Source: Ensifer sp. PDNC004
Lineage (GTDB): Bacteria; Pseudomonadota; Alphaproteobacteria; Rhizobiales; Rhizobiaceae
DNA: 64,000 nt
Direction: 5' to 3'
Assembly (NCBI RefSeq): GCF_016919405.1
Contig: NZ_CP070353.1
Coordinates: 3,100,501-3,164,500 of the forward strand
The notes beneath the pieces were generated by a model. The model made no database searches. It saw only the letters and a program-made list of their open reading frames with translations, and was not told the origin of the DNA. Shown piece after piece: positions 59,365 through 64,000 of this stretch (positions are counted from its first letter, which is position 1; each line of letters begins with the position of its first letter). The translations under genes and the position numbers were made by a program.

Positions 59365-60972
59365 CTAGTTCCGCCTTCTTATATCGTCGAACCTGATGTC
59401 GAAGCGCGCCAGGTATTTGCTCAGGCGGTCGGCGTCGTTGCTGCTTTTCTTTTCCAGCCGTGACTGAGCGAACAGGGCGCGGCCGGCGGCGCTGAGCGTC
59501 GGGTGTTCGCGGCAGGCGCGGATCACGGCCGAGAGTTGGACGGCGTCGAAGCGGTCGAGGCGGGCGGCGGCTTCCGTGCCGAGCAGGTCCTGAAGGGTCG
59601 CATCGTCTGCGTCCTTGACCGACGACGTGTGCCAGAACGCGTTCAGGCGTTGGACTTCGTCATCGACGACATCAGTCGTGATGCGTCCGTGTGGCGCCAG
59701 CGTCGCCATCCGGGTGACGGAGGCCGAGAGGTCGCGGAAATTGGCACTCCAGACGCCCTGAGGCCCGGTTGCAAAGGCCAGATAGCGTTCGCGGGCTTCC
59801 TTGTTGAAGGTGATGTTCTCGCCCTCGCGTTCGAGAAAGCGTTTCAGTTCGAACTCCAGATTGGGCTCTATGTCCTCCCGGCGTTCGCGCAGGGCCGGCA
59901 GTCGAAATGTCCAGAGATTGAGGCGCGCATAGAGGTCTTCGCGGAATCTCCCCTTGGCGACCTCCGCGCCGAGGTCGCGGTTGGTGCCGGCGAGAAGCTG
60001 GAAGTCCGCGGAAACTTCGCGGTCCGCGCCGACCGGCAGAAAGCGTTTCTCCTCGATCGCCCGCAGGCACATTGCCTGTTCGTCGAGGCCGAGTTCGCCG
60101 ATCTCGTCGAGGAAGAGCACGCCCTGGTCCGCCGATTTGAGCAGGCCGGCCCGTTCGGTGGCTGCCCCCGTGAAGGCGCCTTTCACGTGCCCGAATAGGG
60201 TCGACATCGCCTGGTCGCCCCTGAGTGTTGCACAATTGACTTCGACGAAGGCGCCGCTGGCCTTCCGCTGCGATTTCTTGAGTTCATAGATACGGCGCGC
60301 GAGCTGCGATTTTCCGGCGCCGGTCGGTCCGGTCAGCAAGACGGGCGCGGTCGAGCGGATCGCCACGCGTTCGATTTCGTCGATCATCCGGTTGAAGGCG
60401 ACATTGCGGGTCGAGATGCCCGATTTCAGGAAAGAGGCGGCGTCCTCACGTTCCGAGGCAAAGCGTTTGGCGATCTCGTCGTAGCGCGACAGGTCCAGGT
60501 CGATGATCCGGTGCGTGCCGGCGAAATCCTGGCCCGGCTCGCGGTCGCGCGGTGGCGACAGTTGAAGCAGTCGGGCGGGAATGATGCGGGCCTCGGTCAG
60601 CAGGAACCAGCAGATCTGCGCCACGTGCGTGCCGGTGGTGATGTTGATGAGATAGTCTTCGGCATCCGGGTCGAAGGCATAGCTGCGGGCAAAGTCCCTG
60701 AGGCTGGTATAGACCTCCGAGAAATCCCAGGGATCTCGGAAATTGATGGTGTTGCTGCGCACTTGCGTGGCCGGCGATACGGTTTCGATGTCGCCGATGA
60801 TCCGCCGGGCCAGCGGCGAGGCGTGATTGTCGTGGATCAGTTCCAGTCGGTCGACGAAAAGCCCGGGCTGTTGGCATAGCCCGACATTCGGCCGCCACCG
60901 GTTCCAGCGGTCCTCCCATTTGCCCATGTCGAGCGTGGTTCCCAGGATGCTGATGACGACACGACGTTTCAT
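59365..60972 (-). CDS. rtcR: RtcR, sigma54-dependent regulator of RNA repair
   Basis: Enhancer-binding protein that switches on the rtc RNA-repair genes. 535 residues: an N-terminal CARF-like sensor (about 1-180, MKRRVVISILGTTLD ... INITTGTHVAQICWFLLTEARI), then the AAA+ domain with Walker A LTGPTGAGKS (214-222), the sigma54-contacting GAFTGA (265-270) and Walker B GVLFLDEIGELGLDEQ. A C-terminal DNA-binding region follows. Family members are thought to bind RNA ends or cyclic oligonucleotides through the CARF part. Divergent from rsr. Confidence 0.95.
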   Translation of the reverse strand: MKRRVVISILGTTLDMGKWEDRWNRWRPNVGLCQQPGLFVDRLELIHDNHASPLARRIIGDIETVSPATQVRSNTINFRDPWDFSEVYTSLRDFARSYAFDPDAEDYLINITTGTHVAQICWFLLTEARIIPARLLQLSPPRDREPGQDFAGTHRIIDLDLSRYDEIAKRFASEREDAASFLKSGISTRNVAFNRMIDEIERVAIRSTAPVLLTGPTGAGKSQLARRIYELKKSQRKASGAFVEVNCATLRGDQAMSTLFGHVKGAFTGAATERAGLLKSADQGVLFLDEIGELGLDEQAMCLRAIEEKRFLPVGADREVSADFQLLAGTNRDLGAEVAKGRFREDLYARLNLWTFRLPALRERREDIEPNLEFELKRFLEREGENITFNKEARERYLAFATGPQGVWSANFRDLSASVTRMATLAPHGRITTDVVDDEVQRLNAFWHTSSVKDADDATLQDLLGTEAAARLDRFDAVQLSAVIRACREHPTLSAAGRALFAQSRLEKKSSNDADRLSKYLARFDIRFDDIRRRN

Positions 60973-61035
60973 GTTTATCCAAGTTTATAAGAACGTATAT
61001 TTTTGGATAATATATCTTGCGTTGCGCCGTTTCGC

Positions 61036-61083
61036 AAATTTTCGTCGAAATTCGCCGGCGAAAATTTTATTGTTTTAAAACAA
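61036..61083. promoter_or_regulatory. Palindromes upstream of rsr: candidate RtcR activator sites
   Basis: Three features in 48 bp: inverted arms AAATTTTCG (61036-61044) and CGAAAATTT (61059-61067); a 12-bp palindrome TTCGCCGGCGAA (61051-61062); and a 14-bp palindrome TTGTTTTAAAACAA (61070-61083). They lie 50-95 bp upstream of the sigma54 promoter, a typical enhancer distance. Assignment to RtcR is inference. Confidence 0.55.
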
Positions 61084-61129
61084 CATCATGAGTGAGTATT
61101 TGCCAATTTTTCTGCGGAGTTTTCGAAAC

Positions 61130-61145
61130 TGGCACGCCTCTTGAA
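61130..61145 (+). promoter_or_regulatory. Sigma54 promoter of rsr-Y RNAs-rtcB
   Basis: TGGCACG-CCTC-TTGAA fits the -24/-12 consensus. Transcription should start near 61156, so ATG 61157 would be leaderless, and ATG 61181 with its AAGAGGTG site is the true rsr start. Confidence 0.88.
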
Positions 61146-61180
61146 TTGTATCTGGCATGAAACAACCAAGAGGTGCCGTC

Positions 61181-62737
61181 ATGGTCAACAAGGCGATCTT
61201 CAAGACCTATCTCGGAAAATTGCTTCCGGGCACGGACACGAAAAACCACGCAGCCGCGCCGGCCTATAGGCTGACCCCGCGCGAAGCGCTGGCGCAGTAT
61301 GCGGTGACGGGAACCTTCAACGGCACGTTTTACGCCGACGGCGCAGAACAGCTCGAGGCGGTCAGGGCGCTGGCAGTCGAGGTCGAGCCGGATTTCGTGG
61401 CCAAGGTGGCAGTCTATGCCGCCGAGCGTGGTCACATGAAGGATATGCCGGTGATGCTGCTGGCCCTGCTTTCGAGCCTGCAAAGCGACGTCTTTGCCCG
61501 CGCATTCCCGCGTGTGGTCAAGAGCGGCAAGATGCTGCGCGGCTTCGTACAGGTGATGCGTTCGGGCGCGGCAGGGCGCAAGTCGCTCGGCACTCGGCCG
61601 AAGAAGGCGGTGCAGGCCTGGCTGGAGCACGCCAGCACGATGCAGGTCCTCGGGGCAATGGTGGGCAACGATCCATCCTTGGCCGATGTGATCCGTATGG
61701 TTCACCCGCGGCCGGCCACGCCGGAGCGACAGGCGTTCTATGCCTGGGCGCTCGGCAAGCCGTACGATTACGTGGCGCTGCCGGACGTGGTGAAAGCTCT
61801 GCAGGCCTTCAGGCGCGACCAGACCCAGCCGCTGCCGGACGTTCCGTTCCAGTTGCTGACGTCTCTTGCCCTGACGCGGGAGCATTGGGTCGAGATCGCA
61901 GCCAAGGGCGGCTGGCAGATGCTGCGGCAGAACCTCAACACCTTCGCGCGCAACGGCGTGTTCGAGGTGGAAGGGGTCGCCGAGGCGATCGCTCGGCGCC
62001 TGGCGGATCCGGACGAGATCCATAGGTCGAAGGTCTTCCCCTATCAGTTGATGATGGCGTGGAAGATGGTCGACGGTCAGGTGCCGGAAGTCGTGCGAGA
62101 CGCATTGCAGGATGCGATGGACATCGCCATCGGCAATGTGCCGTCGCTCGCCGGCCATGTGGTGTTGTGCCCGGATGTTTCCGGCTCGATGGGTTCGTCC
62201 GTGACCGGCTACCGCCAGGGCGCCACATCCGCGGTTCGTTGCATCGACGTTGCCGCGCTGATGACGGCCGCATTCCTGCAGCGCAACCCGCAAGCACGCG
62301 TGTTGCCGTTCGGGAACAACGTGGTGAACGTCAGCCTCAACCGGCGAGACACGGTCATGACCAATGCCGAGAAACTGGTTGCCGTCGGCGGTGGCGGAAC
62401 GAACTGCTCCGCACCGTTGAGGGCGCTCGCAAATGAGAAGGTCAAGGTCGATCTCGCCGTTTTCATCTCGGACAACGAATCCTGGGTGGATGCGACCCGG
62501 GGCGGTCAGGCAACGGCCGTCATGGCGGAATGGGCAAGGATCAAGCGGGTCAACCCGGCTGCAAAGCTGGTCTGCCTCGACATCCAGCCCTATGCGACGA
62601 CGCAGGCGCCGACGCGGGACGACGTTCTCAACATCGGCGGCTTCTCGGATGCCGTCTATGGGGTCATCGCGTCCTTTGCCGCCGGCACCAACGGAGCGGA
62701 CGGCTGGGTGAAAACCATCGAGGCGACCGAACTTTAA
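61181..62737 (+). CDS. rsr: Ro60 orthologue Rsr (TROVE domain RNA-binding protein)
   Basis: Ring-shaped RNA-binding protein that holds misfolded RNA and Y RNA; in Deinococcus it feeds RNA to PNPase. 518 residues: TROVE HEAT-repeat ring (about 1-320) and a VWA domain with an intact MIDAS: PDVSGSMGSS (from residue 331), the Thr in GGGGTNCSAPL, and Asp in FISDNESWVD. Start ATG 61181 is set by AAGAGGTG and the promoter position. Followed directly by the Y-RNA-like array, its likely partner. Confidence 0.95.
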   Translation: MVNKAIFKTYLGKLLPGTDTKNHAAAPAYRLTPREALAQYAVTGTFNGTFYADGAEQLEAVRALAVEVEPDFVAKVAVYAAERGHMKDMPVMLLALLSSLQSDVFARAFPRVVKSGKMLRGFVQVMRSGAAGRKSLGTRPKKAVQAWLEHASTMQVLGAMVGNDPSLADVIRMVHPRPATPERQAFYAWALGKPYDYVALPDVVKALQAFRRDQTQPLPDVPFQLLTSLALTREHWVEIAAKGGWQMLRQNLNTFARNGVFEVEGVAEAIARRLADPDEIHRSKVFPYQLMMAWKMVDGQVPEVVRDALQDAMDIAIGNVPSLAGHVVLCPDVSGSMGSSVTGYRQGATSAVRCIDVAALMTAAFLQRNPQARVLPFGNNVVNVSLNRRDTVMTNAEKLVAVGGGGTNCSAPLRALANEKVKVDLAVFISDNESWVDATRGGQATAVMAEWARIKRVNPAAKLVCLDIQPYATTQAPTRDDVLNIGGFSDAVYGVIASFAAGTNGADGWVKTIEATEL

Positions 62738-62750
62738 AAACAAGGCAATA

Positions 62751-62779
62751 CCCTCGCGCCGCCGTGAACGGCGCGGGGG
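62751..62779 (+). promoter_or_regulatory. GC-rich hairpin between rsr and the first Y RNA
   Basis: 11-bp stem CCCTCGCGCCG/CGGCGCGGGGG with a 7-nt loop, 13 bp after the rsr stop. No T-tract, so it is probably a partial terminator, mRNA 3' protector or processing site. Confidence 0.6.
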
Positions 62780-62918
62780 ACCGTGACGAATGCCGGTTGA
62801 AACTACAGATCGTTAATCTCCAGGTCGCGGGTTCAAATCCCGTCGGATCCCCCACTTTGTGGATCCGTAGCTCAGCGGATAGAGCAGGACGTTTCACCAC
62901 ACCTCGTCGTCACGGACC
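62778..62918 (+). ncRNA. Y RNA 1 with permuted tRNA-like domain (YrlA-like)
   Basis: Outer Ro-type stem CCGTGACGA (62781-62789) with TCGTCACGG (62907-62915), carrying GACGAATG, the GNCGAAN(0-1)G signature of bacterial Y RNAs. An inner stem GAAAC (62799-62803)/GTTTC (62891-62895) leads to a tRNA-like module in permuted order: T-arm GCGGG-TTCAAAT-CCCGT (62827-62843), acceptor CGGATCC (62844-62850), loop starting CCCA, acceptor GGATCCG (62861-62867), TA, then D-arm GCTCAGCGGATAGAGC (62870-62885). All seven acceptor pairs match. It is co-oriented with rsr and rtcB. An intact tRNA is excluded by the order of parts. Confidence 0.88.
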
Positions 62919-62920
62919 AG

Positions 62921-63031
62921 AGATATGGCGAATGCAAGAGGAACTACATGGCCGCGGCAGGTTCGAATCCTGCAAGGGATCACGCATCCCTTCGGTAGCG
63001 GGGCGTTTCTCAATCACTTGTCGCCATAGCC
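62921..63031 (+). ncRNA. Y RNA 2 with T-arm
   Basis: Outer stem TATGGCGA (62924-62931)/TCGCCATA (63021-63028) with motif GGCGAATG. Inner stem GAGGAAC (62938-62944)/GTTTCTC (63005-63011). Enclosed: T-arm GCAGG-TTCGAAT-CCTGC (62957-62973) and a 7-bp acceptor-like hairpin AAGGGAT/ATCCCTT closed by CACGC. The D-arm is reduced to a short GGTAGCGG remnant. Confidence 0.85.
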
Positions 63032-63034
63032 GAA

Positions 63035-63168
63035 CGCAGCGGCGAATGCCGGACGGAACTACATCGCCACCACAACTGGATGGCCTGGCAGGTTCGACTC
63101 CTCCTCGGCATACGCTCTCTGGCACGAGCGGGGCCATCCGGTTTCGTCCACCCTCGTCGCCGCTGCAT
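63035..63168 (+). ncRNA. Y RNA 3 with degenerate T-arm
   Basis: Outer stem GCAGCGGCGA (63036-63045)/TCGCCGCTGC (63157-63166), motif GGCGAATG. Inner stem GGACGGAAC (63051-63059)/GTTTCGTCC (63141-63149), then GGATGGCC (63078-63085)/GGCCATCC (63132-63139). A T-arm-like GCAGG-TTCGACT-CCTCC (63088-63104) has one mismatch; an imperfect CTCG...CGAG stem follows. No D-arm. Confidence 0.83.
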
Positions 63169-63202
63169 GGCTTTCAATGACACCCGCCTGGCGGGCGTGA
63201 AA

Positions 63203-63342
63203 TGCCCGGCGAATGCCGGCAGGACTACAGGTAGAGCGGCTCGCCGGTTTCGGCGGGCAGGTCGGATGTTCAAGTCATCCCGCTTCCCCGAAAGGCGGAG
63301 CGTAGCTCAGCAAACCGTCCTGCCAAAACTCGTCGCCGGGAG
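63203..63342 (+). ncRNA. Y RNA 4 with T-arm and partial D-arm
   Basis: Outer stem CCCGGCGA (63205-63212)/TCGCCGGG (63333-63340), motif GGCGAATG. Inner stem GGCAGGAC (63218-63225)/GTCCTGCC (63317-63324). Inside: an extra 8-bp hairpin GCTCGCCG/CGGCGGGC (63239-63258), T-arm GGATG-TTCAAGT-CATCC (63264-63280), acceptor-like CGCTTC/GGAGCG, and GTAGCTCAGCA recalling a D-arm 5' half. Confidence 0.85.
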
Positions 63343-63344
63343 AC

Positions 63345-63445
63345 GGCCCACGGCGAATGCCGCTGGAGACACCATTGAGTCGCATCGCGCCACGACCGTG
63401 GAATGCGTGCGGCAATGTCTCCGGCCTACGCTTGTCGCTTGGGGA
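63345..63445 (+). ncRNA. Y RNA 5, lacking a tRNA-like T-arm
   Basis: Motif GGCGAATG (63352-63359). The outer stem is weak (GCGA/TCGC plus CCC/GGG). The inner stem GGAGACA (63365-63371)/TGTCTCC (63416-63422) is perfect. The interior has a CCACG-AC-CGTGG hairpin but no TTC loop. The 3' strand CTTGTCG matches the other four units. It ends 5-45 bp before the possible rtcB starts. Confidence 0.65.
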
Positions 63446-63491
63446 CTAGATGAACACAGAGCACAGAAGGGCTGCGAACGCAGAAAAGAAG

Positions 63492-64000
63492 ATGACCGAG
63501 ATAATGAGCGGACAGGATTTGATCGATGCCGGCATGAGCCAGGGCAAGTGGTTTCGCGATGCGCTGGACGCCGCCAACAGGGCGCTCGGCGCCGGCAGCT
63601 CCATGACCGATGCGCTGGAAATCGCTCGCGGCTATCAGCCGGGGCCGACCCTGCCGCTGAAGGCCGCCAACGACGTGCCGATCCACATGAACATCCGCGC
63701 CGAGAACGCCCACGAACAGGAGAATATCGAAAAGGTGCGCGCGACCATGCGCGAGCTCGCCCGCACGCCAGTCGTACGGTCGGCGGCGATCATGCCTGAC
63801 GCCTGCCCGTCCGGACCCGTCGGAACGATCCCGGTTGGCGGCGTGGTCGCGTCCGAAGCGATCCATCCGGGCATGCATTCGGCCGATATCTGCTGCTCGA
63901 TGGCGATCTCCATCTTTCCGGGCGTGGCCCCGAAGGCGTTGCTCGATGCCGTGCATGCCGTGACGCATTTCGGTCCGGGTGGTCGTCCGCGCGGCTCCCA
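63492..64000 (+). CDS. rtcB: RtcB-family RNA ligase (partial, continues past window)
   Basis: Start of a GTP/Mn-dependent RNA ligase that seals 2',3'-cyclic phosphate or 3'-phosphate ends to 5'-OH. The visible 169 residues include MTEIMSGQDLIDAG, MPDACPSGPVGTIPVGGVVASE and IHPGMHSADICCSMA. The D-x-x-C of ADICCS (Asp132, Cys135) aligns with the metal-binding DIGCGM of E. coli RtcB, so this is a divergent branch. Start may be ATG 63492, 63504 or 63450. No stop occurs before 64000. Last visible gene of the rsr-Y RNA-rtcB unit. Confidence 0.93.
   Translation, partial: MTEIMSGQDLIDAGMSQGKWFRDALDAANRALGAGSSMTDALEIARGYQPGPTLPLKAANDVPIHMNIRAENAHEQENIEKVRATMRELARTPVVRSAAIMPDACPSGPVGTIPVGGVVASEAIHPGMHSADICCSMAISIFPGVAPKALLDAVHAVTHFGPGGRPRGS

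Noticed and set aside
62815-62900. A normal tRNA gene (T-arm with CCA, and a full D-arm) near the rsr 3' end
   Set aside because: The T-arm/CCA half precedes the D-arm half, no continuous cloverleaf with an anticodon loop exists, and both halves fall inside a Y-RNA stem.
62910-63137. Open reading frames across the Y RNA array on both strands
   Set aside because: They lack ribosome sites and protein-like composition, and run through stems of the RNA units.
62741-63450. CRISPR array (short conserved GGCGAATGCC repeated about five times)
   Set aside because: Repeats are only 8-12 bp, spacing is irregular (about 110-170 bp), and each belongs to a stem with a unit-specific partner.

Overview
The window is high-GC chromosomal DNA from an alphaproteobacterium, almost certainly Rhizobiaceae (Ensifer/Sinorhizobium/Rhizobium group). 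Signs are the GAAC-N7-GAAC LexA box ahead of imuA-imuB-dnaE2, an Irr-type iron control element ahead of bfd-bfr, a SAM-II riboswitch ahead of metA, rhizobial intergenic mosaic repeats, and the obgE-proBA-nadD-rsfS-rlmH-envC-ctpA gene order. No tool was run; all calls come from reading sequence and translations.

Layout. 1-10082: core genes ftsK, a sigma54-driven glnK-amtB operon, acyl-CoA thioesterase, a UbiH-type monooxygenase, a Trm112-like protein, a LON-domain protein, a thioredoxin-TPR protein and a prolyl-tRNA deacylase. 10083-29184: a 19-kb island inserted in the 3' half of tRNA-Gly(GCC), bounded by a 45-bp direct repeat (10113-10157 and 29140-29184). It has a tyrosine integrase, an HTH excisionase-like protein and a primase-helicase (a satellite-like core). 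Two cargo blocks look defensive: an AT-rich ParA-SIR2 pair, and a compact hsdR-hsdM-hsdS-SIR2 operon followed by a PD-(D/E)XK-like protein. Two genes near the left end are frameshifted.

29351-38261: galM, a CoxE-like VWA protein and MoxR ATPase separated by metA and a Nudix gene, ridA-like, leuD and small genes. 38394-44217: the SOS mutagenesis cassette imuA-imuB-dnaE2. 44460-45345: iron-regulated bfd-bfr. 45422-58854: rppH, a YibQ-type deacetylase, ctpA-envC, rlmH, rsfS, nadD, proA-proB-obgE, two GNAT genes and rpmA-rplU.

59365-64000 is the most interesting part: an RNA-repair locus. Divergent rtcR faces a sigma54 promoter (61130-61145) that drives the Ro60 orthologue rsr and then rtcB (cut by the window end). 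Between rsr and rtcB lie about 700 bp with no plausible protein gene. They resolve into five tandem Y-RNA-like elements. Each starts with GRCGAATG in a Ro-type stem that is closed by its own complementary 3' strand. Four enclose tRNA-like T-arms. The first is a nearly complete circularly permuted tRNA mimic (T-arm, 7-bp acceptor stem closed by a CCCA-containing loop, then D-arm).
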